From assembly GCA_017607445.1 (NCBI GenBank), contig JAEVHH010000005.1:1121001-1185000 (forward strand): a DNA stretch of 64,000 bases, in the 5' to 3' direction. The notes under the pieces are model-generated. The model was given only the letters and a program-made list of their open reading frames with translations. It ran no database searches and was not told the DNA's origin. Positions 35,701 through 46,086 of the stretch are shown here, piece after piece; positions within the stretch are counted from its first letter, which is position 1; every line of letters begins with the position of its first letter. This DNA comes from Histoplasma ohiense. Taxonomy: Eukaryota > Ascomycota > Eurotiomycetes > Onygenales > Ajellomycetaceae. The translations under genes and the position numbers were made by a program.

Positions 35701-36455
35701 AAACAAAGGTGGCGTCACCTCCTCCTCGCTCGAGGTCCTCGCCTCCCTCTCCTTCGACGACAAGGGCTTCGAGGAGAACATGTGCGTGCGCGAAGACGGG
35801 ACCATCCCGCCCTTCTACAATGCGTACGTGCGCGAGGTCCAGGAGACCATCCAGCGAAACGCGCGTTTGGAGTTCGAAGCCATCTGGCGCGAGCATGCGG
35901 AGACGGGGATGCCGCGGAGTGTGATTAGCGATAAACTTAGTCTTGCCATAACAAAGCTCGACGAGGAGTTGCAGAAGACAGAGCTTTGGGAGAATAAAAT
36001 CTTGAGAGAGGATGTGTTGCGCGATGCTTTACCGAAGCTTTTGTTGGAGAAAATTGGGCTGGAGACGATTTTGGAGAGGGTGGGTGGTTTCTTCTTCTTT
36101 TTTAATTTTCCCCGTTCTCCCGACGCAACCCTCAATACAATCAATCAACATGCGTAACATGACGAAATTCCATTCTAACATCCAAAACCATTAGGTGCCT
36201 ACCAACTACCTCCGCTCCATCTTCGGCAGCTACCTTGCCAGCCGCTTCGTCTACGAGTACGGCAGCAGTCCGAGCCAGTTTTCTTTCTTCGATTTGTACG
36301 TATATCCCATGACCTTTCCTTCCGTTCCTTTCTCTTTCTGCCATTTTACTTAATCGAATCACTTCTTTACATCACACACAAAAACTAACCATCTCTCCTC
36401 CCAAAAAAACAGCATGTCCAAGAGAACCGCAAAACTCATAGAGCAGAAGAAATGA
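32774..36455 (+). CDS. GDH2: NAD-specific glutamate dehydrogenase (large, 115-kDa class)
   Basis: Catalyses L-glutamate + NAD+ to 2-oxoglutarate + ammonium, the catabolic direction of nitrogen metabolism. About 1115 residues in four exons: 32774-33143, 33246-36079, 36195-36295, 36413-36455. The N-terminal exon ends KKKQMEA|VMDQLEEKGFIPFEF. The catalytic half has FHLRFRDIARGGIRIVKSRD and the lysine-containing motif NKDIPEGGAKGVILLD near residue 650. The NAD domain shows TGGPDGDLGSNEILLGNEKY and GSGVIVDPQGLDRDEL. PYIVEGANLFLTQDSKIRLE and NKGGVTSSSLEVLASLSFDD follow. The last two small exons give VPTNYLRSIFGSYLASRFVY and the end FFDFMSKRTAKLIEQKK. The start has a good CACCATG context. Codon use in exon 2 is more GC-rich and C-ending than in neighbouring genes, as expected for a highly expressed gene. 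Confidence 0.95.
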
Positions 36456-37747
36456 TTCAATCCTATCCAGGCTATACAAAACAAAACGTAAAAGATAAGA
36501 TAAGGAAGCTCTTATCTGGAGTTTGGATTTGTTTTTTAAACGAAAAAAAAATATTAACCCGGAGAGGAATGGGGAAAATAATGGGGAATGAAAAAAAAAA
36601 AAAAAAGACAAACAAAACGTCTAATAATACTAATAATAACTCACTGTGTCCTGATATCGATCTTACAATAAAAAAGCCAAAAAGCCAAGCAGGAAAGACA
36701 AAAAAAAAAAAAACCAAAAGAAAAGAAGAAAAAACACCTAGACAAAAAGAAAGAGGTGACTTGAGTGACTATATAGGTTCAGTTGGCAAATGACGAATTT
36801 CTTTTTTCATTCTCTTTCCATTCCTTTTTTGATACTTATAGGCGCTTTTTTATGTTTTGAATTTATTTTATTTTTTGTAAACAAAAACTATTATATTTAT
36901 TTATACAAAATTTCAGGAATTTATCATCCATCCCTTTCTAGAATATCTTTTTGTTCCGGCTTTTCCACTTTCTCCATATATCTTGAACATCTACTTCTAC
37001 CCTTCCTTATAAATAGCTCTCCCACCTACGAACAAGGTCCTCATGTTTGTACACCCGTCTGCCCTGTTGTATTTAGTATTTTCTACATTTTCCAGGGTGC
37101 GGACTCCGCTGCTACCCCAGACTATGGCTATGAATATGACGCGAATGCGTCCGGAAGTGGAAATCTGAGGACTGTGGTGTGTAAAGGTGGAAAGCCTGAT
37201 TGATATGTTTCCGGAACATGTAAAATTGACTTGGACTTTCAAAAGTTTTTTCTCATTCCTTTCGCTTTGGGCGCTCTAAGACCGAGAAAAAACAAGCACA
37301 CAAAACACCATCCATCCATCATATAAAAGGGAAACACCACATGCTTGGATTCTCGACAACACATTACAAAGGAAAAAAGAGATTTTGAGAAAAAAAAAAA
37401 AAGGTGGGGGGTTTCGGAAAATGGAGGAAGAGATAAAAAGGGAGGAACACTCTCAACAAATCGCATATTATATTCAGCATTGCTACCTCATTATCAAATG
37501 CCCCCCATCTTAGCCAACATCAAGTCAATCGGTTCGATTTATTGAAATTTATCTCCTCATGTATGTTGTTCGCTCGTTCCCTTCTGGCAAAAATATTATG
37601 GAATTCTTCTATTAGAGGTATTCGGGTACGTTTGGACTAAGTTCAGACAAATCGTAGTGTAGGTGGGCGGAAGTTGTCTTTCGTTGTCGATATATGCGGT
37701 GCGGGGAAGACATGTGTGCGATTTACCAAGACGGGGAAGGCAAGGGT
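36456..37747. other. intergenic between convergent GDH2 and RPS29
   Basis: 1.3 kb of A/T-rich DNA with long A-runs (36589-36606, 36702-36714) and T-rich stretches (36800-36900). It is probably the overlapping 3' regions of both genes. No coding signal. Confidence 0.5.
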
Positions 37748-38472
37748 TCACCGGTACTAGACAAACAATTTTGGTTAGTTCCTATATCCTGCTTCCCCAC
37801 GGTTGCGCGCCCTCTTTCTCCGTCCCATATACTCTGCCGGAATAACCCGCCGGCCCCTGAGGGATGTGATATCTTATCGCCAATTGCTATCAAGCAAGGC
37901 TGTGTGGGCTGTGCGTATATATCCAGAGTAATAATTACCTTGATGAAGCCAATATCAGAGGCCTTCTCACGGAAGCACTAGAAGCCACGCAAAAGAAGAA
38001 AGCGTTAGCAACTTAAATTCCCCTCTATCAAGATAAAACCGAGGACCACCACCAGAATGGAACGAGGGTTAAGTTTCACTTACCTGACGGCAGACAAGCA
38101 GACCATACTTGCGGATGAGACCGGCCTTGTGTGCGCAGACGCGGCTATATGATACCGAAGGAATTGCGATAAATCAGTAAAACATTTCCCATAAAACAAT
38201 ATTTGTCGGTTTGTTTCCCGCTTGTCTCTCGCCGCCGCAACCCCCCACCCCCCAATTCCCCTCTGTTTCTACACAATCTCTTCAAATAACACAGCCCATT
38301 TTATCATGGATGCCCATCCTTCCAATGAAGTCCGTCCCCAGCCTTTATTCCCCATCTCCTGCCCCTGTTCCCTCGGGAGCGAAAGAGTGCATATATGACA
38401 TAATGCTTACCACTGGCGGCTTCCCTTGCCGTAGGTCCTGGGACGACTGTAGTAAACAGACTCGTGGGTCAT
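37748..38472 (-). CDS. RPS29: cytosolic 40S ribosomal protein S29 (uS14)
   Basis: A 56-residue zinc-ribbon protein of the small-subunit head. Four exons on the minus strand: 38472-38411 (MTHESVYYSRPRTYGKGSRQ), 38144-38084 (RVCAHKAGLIRKYGLLVCRQ), 37977-37939 (CFREKASDIGFIK) and 37756-37748, which encodes only Tyr-Arg-stop. The exons sum to 171 nt, exactly 56 codons plus stop. The four zinc-binding cysteines form C-x2-C and C-x2-C pairs; each pair is built around an exon junction (QC|RVC and CRQ|C). Introns of 266, 106 and 182 nt make up most of the gene. Length and sequence match the family closely, so this is a functional copy. The 9-nt last exon is the unusual feature. Confidence 0.95.
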
Positions 38473-39752
38473 CTTGAAAAGAAGATCGAGGAGGGATGGA
38501 GGCGATTGTGGGTCTTGTCGTGGTCGGAGTCGTGTCGTCGTCGGGGCGTTGTCGAGGAAGTGCAACAGGGCTCAGTCTGGATGGTGGAGATATTTTTGAA
38601 CGGGATTCTGTGTGTCCTTCGGCAGGAGCTTATGTAATGCGCATTCTCCGCGCTAAACCGGATCAAGAATGATCCAGATGGGATCACGTGATGGATGAAT
38701 TGCTCATTTTTGCTTGTGGATTCGTGGAAAGATTCGAGAGATTACAACGGGGGACAAAACAGCATTTGTTTGGAGAATCTGCTATGTAATTAGAATAGTA
38801 TGATGGCATGCTCGTATAATAGGAGACAATACCTTGAAATCAATCATGCTTTTGTTTCTCCCCTCATTCTTGTAATTAGCTACTCGTATATAAAGCTGTG
38901 TAGGGGAGGGAGTTAGGGTTTGAGCCCTAAACCTGTATGGAGAAATTTCCCAAACTGGAAAATAGCTACGCCCCTGGATTGAAATGGCGCAAATGTTTCC
39001 AGGCGTCTCCACGCAGCATAGTTCGCAGGCGCATTTACTGGACGACTCAAAAACATTTCGGGGGAGATTGGAGGCCGGGACAGCTTCGCGTGGCTTTGGG
39101 ACAAGCCGCAAACGCCCCTGAAAAATCAGGTTGGGAGTGAAGTGTTGAACCCGCTCCCATTCCATTCCTGCGATTTCCTGACATCCACAAATGCCATAAG
39201 ATGTTGGATGTAGTTACTCTTCGCTGCTTGATGAGACGCACATATCTCAGCTTTCTGACATTTTCCCATAGCGGAAACGTTCACAAATTCTTGAGGGGCT
39301 CATTATCGGTGTTTTCTCAAAAACTAGATCCCGCTTCGATTATCAATCCTGGTACCACTTGAAGGTCATTTCATTGCGGGATGCGGTATTGGTAGTTTTA
39401 TTGAGCCGGCAAGTTCAACAAAGGCAACCTATTCCGTCAAGGATCGGTGGCATTGGGCATTGGGGGCAGGCTTCATTCAGATAAATAAGCCTACACAATA
39501 ATAGACCTCCCAAATTCAATCTAGCAGTTGAAATCGGTGTACTTAGATGGATTGCTATGTTTCTGGAGCGAACAAGCGCGATCACTGCCCAAAAGTATAC
39601 ACATTTTCTCAGTCATTGACTCACTGCAATACTACAGCTGGCCATCAGCAGCGCATTCTGGGAAGGCTTGACTTGATTAAACCCTGGCAAAGTGCCCAGG
39701 TATTGGCGCCAGAATGCACTTGTTCAATCCTCTAAAACCCGCGTTGTTGATG

Positions 39753-39786
<34 letters not shown>

Positions 39787-40481
39787 AAATCAAAAATCAA
39801 ATCAAAAGACATGCCCTTTTTAATTTCCAGCTGCGATCCTTCCCCTCTCGCTTGTTACTGTGACACCGAATAAGTGTTGACCTCTTGACTGTTGGCTTTC
39901 TAGAACTCTTGAGCCCCTGGGACAAAATTGTTTGCCGCTGCTGAAACGCCGCAAAAGAAAAGAAAAGAAAAGAACTGCTCAATCTTCCGCAACCGCAACC
40001 CCTCATGCTCCATCTCTTCTAGCATCCTCTAAGTCCCTGCTTGCTTTGTTTCCATTTCTAAGGATCTACGGTCGCGAATATTTGAATTGTTGCTATATCA
40101 AATTTGTGGTGGTCCACATCCTTCCACATAAATCCAGACAAGGTAAGAATCGCGCCTCTCCTTTTGTGTAGTCAAGGCTGCTTGTTTTGATTGCGTCGCA
40201 TCCCCCTCCAACAAATTCGAACTTTTGGCAACGTTACAGGGCACTTGAGTTTTGAACAAGATATTAACAGATAAGTGCTTTAGTTTGCCATTTGTCCCCA
40301 TTATTACCAGGACAGCAACATAAATGTCGCGGTGATCTGATAGTCGCTAAGTCTACTCATCAACGCAATCGCATTCTCAGCGCGAACAAAACCCCTCTCC
40401 ACAATCATCTCTCTCACCTTTCCCAGCCTTCAACTTCGACCTTAAAGCACTAGACATATACAGAAATAAGAATAAACTACA
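38473..40481. other. intergenic, 2 kb; RPS29 promoter and a 32-A tract
   Basis: The region next to 38472 is the RPS29 promoter (minus strand). A TTAGGG/CCCTAA palindrome lies at 38913-38930. A run of 32 A lies at 39753-39784, followed by repeats of AATCAAA. The bases 40320-40481 are probably the promoter/leader of the small gene at 40482. No coding signal in between. Confidence 0.5.
38913..38930. promoter_or_regulatory. palindromic telomere-repeat-like (TTAGGG) element upstream of RPS29
   Basis: TTAGGG at 38913-38918 and CCCTAA at 38925-38930 are inverted around TTTGAG; the flanks extend the left arm to GTTAGGGTTT. TTAGGG is the Tbf1-type site found before ribosomal protein genes in several fungi. 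It is about 440 bp upstream of the RPS29 ATG, rather far, so function is tentative. Confidence 0.35.
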
Positions 40482-40772
40482 ATGGCAATTACCCGCGGCG
40501 CAACCGGCAATGCGCGCCCGCGCATAATCGAGACTATATCCACTTCCCCAGTTATCAAGAAGCGCCGCACCAACGACGCAGCGAAGTCTAAGACAGGAAA
40601 GGACAGTATTAGCCAGAATAAGTCGATGAAGGAGGGCTCGAGCTCATCCAGCAAGCGTGGGCGCCAACCGAAGGCCTCTACCGCAGCGGGCATCACCAAG
40701 AAAGCTGCTAAGACTGCGACTACGACTGCAAATGCAAAGGCCAAGACTGAAGGCGCAGGGGCTGCGAAATAG
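40482..40772 (+). CDS. small basic AT-hook-like nuclear protein of unknown function
   Basis: A 96-residue single-exon protein, very rich in Lys, Ala, Thr and Ser. It starts MAITRGATGNARPRIIETIS, has a Lys/Arg cluster VIKKRRTNDAAKSK that could serve as a nuclear localisation signal, a serine run, and KRGRQPKAS, which resembles the RGRP core of an AT-hook. The C-terminal third is an Ala/Lys/Thr helix-like tail as in linker-histone tails. No domain is recognised. The reading frame is clean, the composition is distinct from flanking DNA, and the ATG is the first in the putative leader. It is likely a real, fast-evolving chromatin or nucleolar protein, but the function is unknown. Confidence 0.65.
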   Translation: MAITRGATGNARPRIIETISTSPVIKKRRTNDAAKSKTGKDSISQNKSMKEGSSSSSKRGRQPKASTAAGITKKAAKTATTTANAKAKTEGAGAAK

Positions 40773-41949
40773 GAATGATACTCTGAAAGTAGCTGGTGAG
40801 TAGGTCATGCCTGATGCTGGACAGGAGGGAAGGGCTATCTGGATTCTGGACGTAGGGAGATAATAATGCTGAGGTGTTTGTTTGCTTTTTTACAATGGGA
40901 TCATCTGGTATTCGCTGTTTAAGCGGCATGTTTTGCCTTCCTAATCTTGTGCTTTTTCTGATTTTAGTTAATTTGAATTCCTCTCTATGCTTCTTTCATT
41001 GGAGCCACTGTTACGAGAATCAACCAAATATTGTGCTCTGATTACCTGGTTCACTTCCCTTTTTCTTTGTCTCTTTTTTCTCGCATTTAACTTATGAATC
41101 TATATTCTATTTACATCGGAGCGCGCAAAGGTTCGTACGGGAAATGGGTTTGTGTGAGTTGCCTGTGTCTTTGATCATCATTATCCTCATTTTCTTCTTC
41201 AAATGTATCTCCTCATCAGCCTGAGATAGTTATATCTACAAACCGAATATCGTTATTAGCACTTGCCAACTCTACCACAAATTAGATCTAGATAGTTTTA
41301 GCGGTAGAGGTACAATGTCTTCCTTGAGTTGGGAGAAAAAAGGTCTTTGAGAAAGGGGTGAGTGAGTGTTCTTTACCTCCCTCTCCTTCTCCAATCCTCT
41401 CTCCAACCCTCTCTGTCTTTCTCCGTGCTGCAAACTGAATATACTCATCTTAGTAATTTTGACTGATGAGCTTCAAAGAAGTATAGTATGTATATATCTA
41501 TACATGTAGAGCAAAATCTACTTCCCCCTTTAGCAAACATTTATCCTCAATATAACCCGACTGCTGAAGGCATGCCGAGAACCAGTCCTCTATCAGGGGG
41601 TTGAGAATTTTGTATGCTTGCTTGCCCCAGTGAGGCTAATGCCATGGAGCTTCGTTTTTACTGTACATTAAAAGAACTATCTAGGTAATATACAAAAGCA
41701 AGGCGATAAAAAGAAACCCGCCCCATTTCCAAGTGAAATGAATGGATTTCAAATACTTCGATGACATTAAACACCAAAATTAAACACCAAAATATGCAGT
41801 ATGCACATTACATGCCAACCAATCCGTGTTGGAATGATATATTTATCGGAGCTGCCGACCGAATAGTCCATAGGCCCTTCGCTTGGCCCTGCCACATTGG
41901 TCATCTTCCAGTTCCGCTGCGCTCTCTTCCTGACTAGGGAAAATCATCG
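40773..41949. other. intergenic between convergent genes
   Basis: 1.2 kb of T-rich then mixed sequence with no coding signal. It contains ACTGTACAT at 41660-41668. It presumably carries the 3' untranslated regions of the small basic-protein gene and of the PPR gene. Confidence 0.45.
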
Positions 41950-44480
41950 TCAATCATCGTTCTCCAAGCCTCTAGAGTGTCCTTCTCCATCCCAATTGGT
42001 AAGGTCATAAGATCGAACTCCATCCTCATCTACGGTTGAGGGTAACTTTTCAAGTTCGGCCCAGAGATCTGGAAAGGCCATCCTAGCCCATGATTCGGCC
42101 TGGTCGCGCCATTTCTGATTAGGGAGGTTGTTATACAGGAGCCCAATACTGTGGTGAAAAGGAAAAGGAGGAGGTTTGGTTAGTTAATAGTCACTTTGGA
42201 GAAGCGGAAGGGAGAGGCTGAAGGGTATGTGTGGAGAATTGGAGAGGGATTTGGGCATGGGAAAACGTACGTAGGCACTGTAGGGGTTTCTCCGGTTTCT
42301 GCGTGCATTACACTGATAGCGTCTGAAGCACGTTCAAGCTCGCCATGTACACTCAGCGCGCGGATATAGTTATTGTAAGTTCTCCTATTCAGAGGGAGAT
42401 TGAGCGCTTTCAACTTCTCAACCATCTCGGTCGCTTCCTGTAGCCCTTTGCGGTATGTCGCGCATGCGCGGAAAAATAACGTAAGAGAGTAGTAAGAGGG
42501 GCCCTCGTCCGAATGCAAAATCTCCCTGAAGCATTCCATCGCCTGCTCGTGCTTTCCGCATGCAGTATATGCTGCCATAAGCTTGTGCAGTAATGTCCTT
42601 GTCCATTCCACCTCGACGTCCAGTTTCAACATGTTGTGCACAAGAAAAATGCCTTCTGAATAAGCGGTCTTTGCGAGGCAGTGGAAACACACTGCATACG
42701 TATGGGCGGTAGGACGATCTTGTGGATTCACTTTTTTGCGCATGTGTCCAAACACAAGGCATGCTAGATCTGGCCGGCCCCGCTTGAAAAATTGTTTCAT
42801 GTTCTGTGTCCAGAATTCCATAGGCGCGTAAGGGACCGCACGCGCGAGCAGGTCATAAACCTCCCAGGCGGTTTCGGCCGACTCATGTGGGTCAGCAATA
42901 AATTGTGCGAATGGGTTTAGAACTTGCGAGAGCCCTGGTATGCTGCAAGAACTAGCCAATGGCTTTAGAAGTTCTGATATGCCCTCTAGGTCATGGCGAA
43001 AGAGTAGCATTCGGCACAGCTCTTCCAAGGTAGCAGCTTCAAAGCGGCAATCTGATTCGAGGAGGCGATCGATGAAAGCTAGGACAGTCTCGTCTTCAGG
43101 ATCGGCTTGTGCTGCCACGCAGAGTTTTCTCAAAATTATATTCCACAAACCAACAGCCTTCCCTGTAAGCTCGCGCAAGCCTAGCTCCTCATACAGACAT
43201 AGTGCGCCGGGGATATCACCAGCTTGTAAAGGAACAATCACCCTCGACATGCCTGTAAACCCATCTGGCTCTAGGCCCCACGCTTTGGCAAGTGAGACAA
43301 TATCGTCAATGCCATGATATTCGTGCTTGATGACCTTGAATTCCAAAAGTTTGTTGATAGTGGCAATAGTTAAAGTCGACCCTAGGTCAGGGTTTATTGT
43401 ACACAGATCAACTAGCTTTTTGTCCACATCACCTGCTCCTTGTCCTTTTCTGACGGCTAGAAGCAAAACTGCATCTCTAATTTCTGGTGTTGGGTTCCGG
43501 CGTGGAAGCGTGAGTAGATCTCTTGCCCAACCGGCCTTGCCGTGCCAAATCATCGCATTTGCAGCGGCAATTGTCGCAGCAAGAGTAGGCTGCAAACGGT
43601 TGTTTATTTTGTATTCATACATAAATTTTGCTGTTGATGCCCTACCCTCCTTCGCAGCTGCCACCGTCAATATTTCATGGGTATTTTGGTCGAGTTGAAT
43701 TTCATGTTTTTTCATGTGCTCAAAGGTTATATTCAAAGCGCCTAGTCCTTCTTTCATAACACCCTTTGCCACAGGTACCCAAGGTTTTATCCCCGCATTT
43801 CTGAAGACAGATGACCGGTAATTGTCTATCACTTGGAGCGCTTCGCGGAGTCCACCAGTAGCCGCTAGGATATGTAAATATGGATATAAGACCTCCCGAC
43901 TAGGAAATGGTTCAGCGCCGGATTCCGCATCAAGGTTGTGACAGATCTTTCGGAAAACAGATTTCGAAAGGGAGCACACGTCGCTACTGGCGTAGGGTTC
44001 CCACTGCGATTGCGATAGGGCATTTAGGATATCTCCGGGTTGCGCAATACTCTGTTCCAAGCTCGCCGACTGATTTTCCTTGACGACACTGTCCAAATAT
44101 TCCCATGCCCGCAGTAAGAATTTTGCTTGTGCAGCTGTTAAATCCGTAGGGCTCTCAAGTCGATGTTGAATGAAAGACGAGAATGCCTTCGCGATTGCGT
44201 CTGGCGTCGATGGAGATTTTTCTTCCAAGGCTTCCACCAACTGCTTCATTGCTTGGGCCCCATAATCCACATATTCGCTCTTTTTGGTCTCGGGTTGGAT
44301 ATCTGCCGGGCTAACTGTAGGGAATCCAAACAGATATCTCCGCTGTATTTTATATACGCAGTCGCATTGGGCGGTACGCAATGGAGTTGATACAGCCAGC
44401 CGAAGACCACATCGCAGGTGGGAGAATTGTTTGCTTCCTAGGATCACGCGAAAAGCTCTTTGAGAGATATAGGATCGCAT
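41950..44480 (-). CDS. mitochondrial pentatricopeptide-repeat protein, Cia84-like
   Basis: About 802 residues in two exons (44480-42271, 42148-41950; intron 42149-42270, phase 2, joining ETPTVP-T-IGLLYNNLPNQK). The start MRSYISQRAFRVILGSKQ is basic, without acidic residues, and followed by RRYLFGFP, a typical mitochondrial targeting region. The body is alpha-helical with degenerate PPR units, for example PTAHTYAVCFHCLAKTAYSE, EWTRTLLHKLMAAYTACGKH, PSYYSLTLFFRACATYRKGL and LPLNRRTYNNYIRALSVHGE. Length, order and the MRSxx start resemble the fungal complex I intermediate-associated protein CIA84 (an assembly factor for the NADH dehydrogenase membrane arm). PPR identity is clear; the Cia84 assignment is inference from overall resemblance. 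It is divergent with bS18m, another mitochondrial protein, across 490 bp. Confidence 0.75.
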
Positions 44481-44970
44481 GATTTTTACCGCTGTAGCCG
44501 CCTATATGGGCACATACAATGTCAGTTCAGCCCAGGAGTTTTTATTTGAATACGAGCTCACCAAATGTGCATTTTCTTTAATCCATGCCCCCAATCACGT
44601 CCAAAGCAGACAATTCCCCGCTGGCGAAGTAATATGAATGGAAAATATTTTCCGAAGCACAGAAGTCGGTAGCTAGTCACACATTGCTATCGGAGCAATC
44701 ATTGACATTCAACGGTTTAAATCGGTATTTAATGTGCAGTGGTCTGAGTCTCAATGTCAATCGTGGAATTTTTGTCGCTCTGCTGCTCAAGAAGACGCCG
44801 CTTTCAAGCTCCCGCGAGGCTTGGCATCGAACCATCGAAATAAATATCATCTTCATATTTTCTTTCTCCACTGCCACTCTTCTTGAATACTAGTATTTAA
44901 CGACAGAGATTTTCCACACCTGGACTCCTGTTTTCCCGATCCTAGTCCAGGACGTATTTGGGGACATACA
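44481..44970. promoter_or_regulatory. shared divergent promoter of the Cia84-like gene and bS18m
   Basis: 490 bp separate the two start codons, which point away from each other. Each gene therefore has its promoter here. I see no clear TATA box or long repeat. Confidence 0.5.
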
Positions 44971-45746
44971 ATGGCTTTTAAGACGAGTTCAATATGTTCC
45001 TTTGTCCGCCATACTCCGAGCAACCGGACCCTACTACAGGCTGGCCAGCGACGATGCAATTCTACCAGTTCTACCAATTCGTTATACAGCCGATTTGCTG
45101 GTATGTGAAATCCAATTGGGGTGTCTCTGCATAGAGAGGTAGTGACATAAACGCCATCTAATATACGGAATGTCTGCAGAGAGAAGCCAACGCGAATCGA
45201 TGATGAAACTGGCCATGCGGGAGCGATTCGAGAAGCAAGCTCAACAGGAACAGCGAGCCCGGGCTTTCGAAAGACAGCAGAAACGACACTGGGAGAGTGG
45301 CGATATATATTCTCCGCACGATCTGAGTCCGGCGGAAATGATGAAGTGGAAACAGAAGAAAAGCCCGCCGACCGATGCGTTTGATGCCCTGTCTCTGAAC
45401 CCTCTCCACCTGTACAAGGTATGTAGATTCTGCATCATCCGAACATGATATCACAAATTCCGCTTTGTCTGTTACTCTCTATGCGCTGTCGCTTTGAGTT
45501 GGCGCATTCTAATTATTTCTTGCCTGGTCGAATGGCTAGAATTTTGCTATCATGTCCGAGTACGTGACCGAAATGGGTCGTATTAGACACTCCTCCGAAA
45601 CTGGACTGCGACCAGTGAACCAGCGAAAAATCTCTAAAGCCATTCGAAGAGCTGTAAGCTTGGGCCTGATGCCGAGCGTTCACAGACACCCCGAAATCCT
45701 TGCTGCTGAGGCTAGATCGAAAATGCAACGAGGGCTGAGACCGTGA
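44971..45746 (+). CDS. RSM18: mitochondrial small-subunit ribosomal protein bS18m
   Basis: 191 residues in three exons (44971-45100, 45180-45418, 45540-45746). The N-terminus MAFKTSSICSFVRHTPSNR is basic and hydroxylated, as in mitochondrial presequences. A charged helical stretch follows (MRERFEKQAQQEQRARAFER). The conserved S18 core is NFAIMSEYVTEMGRIRHSSE, TGLRPVNQRKISKAIRRAVS and LGLMPSVHRHPEIL, which is diagnostic for bS18 in fungal mitochondria. Introns 45101-45179 (phase 1) and 45419-45539 (phase 0, LYK|NFAIM) restore frame exactly. Binds small-subunit rRNA in the mitoribosome platform with bS6m by homology. Identification is strong. Confidence 0.9.
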
Positions 45747-46086
45747 TGTGACATAGACTGCGAAATGGGCGTTGGGAAATTTGGCTTTATCCTCCCCTGC
45801 TTTTGGAGGAGATGAAGGATTATGTTCTGTACCATAGCGTTTGTAGACATAAATTTTACTACCATTCATTATTTCCCCCTCTTCTTATTCGCCCTCGACT
45901 CCTTACTTTGTTGGGAGAAGTTGAAGTGTTGGCTCAAGTTGCCGTTGCAACAAGGCAAACCCTAGGAAGTTTATCACCCCACCTTAGTGTCAGCAAGTTC
46001 CAGGCGTTCGCGATTCATCAACAACCTTTGTGACCTAGATGAGATGTCCGTGAACTTGACTACTGCTGCGAATTAATACCCGCGGA

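Noticed and set aside
35410..36144. Several antisense frames opposite GDH2 (up to 109 codons)
   Set aside because: Shadows of a GC-rich, strongly codon-biased exon; none resembles a protein family.
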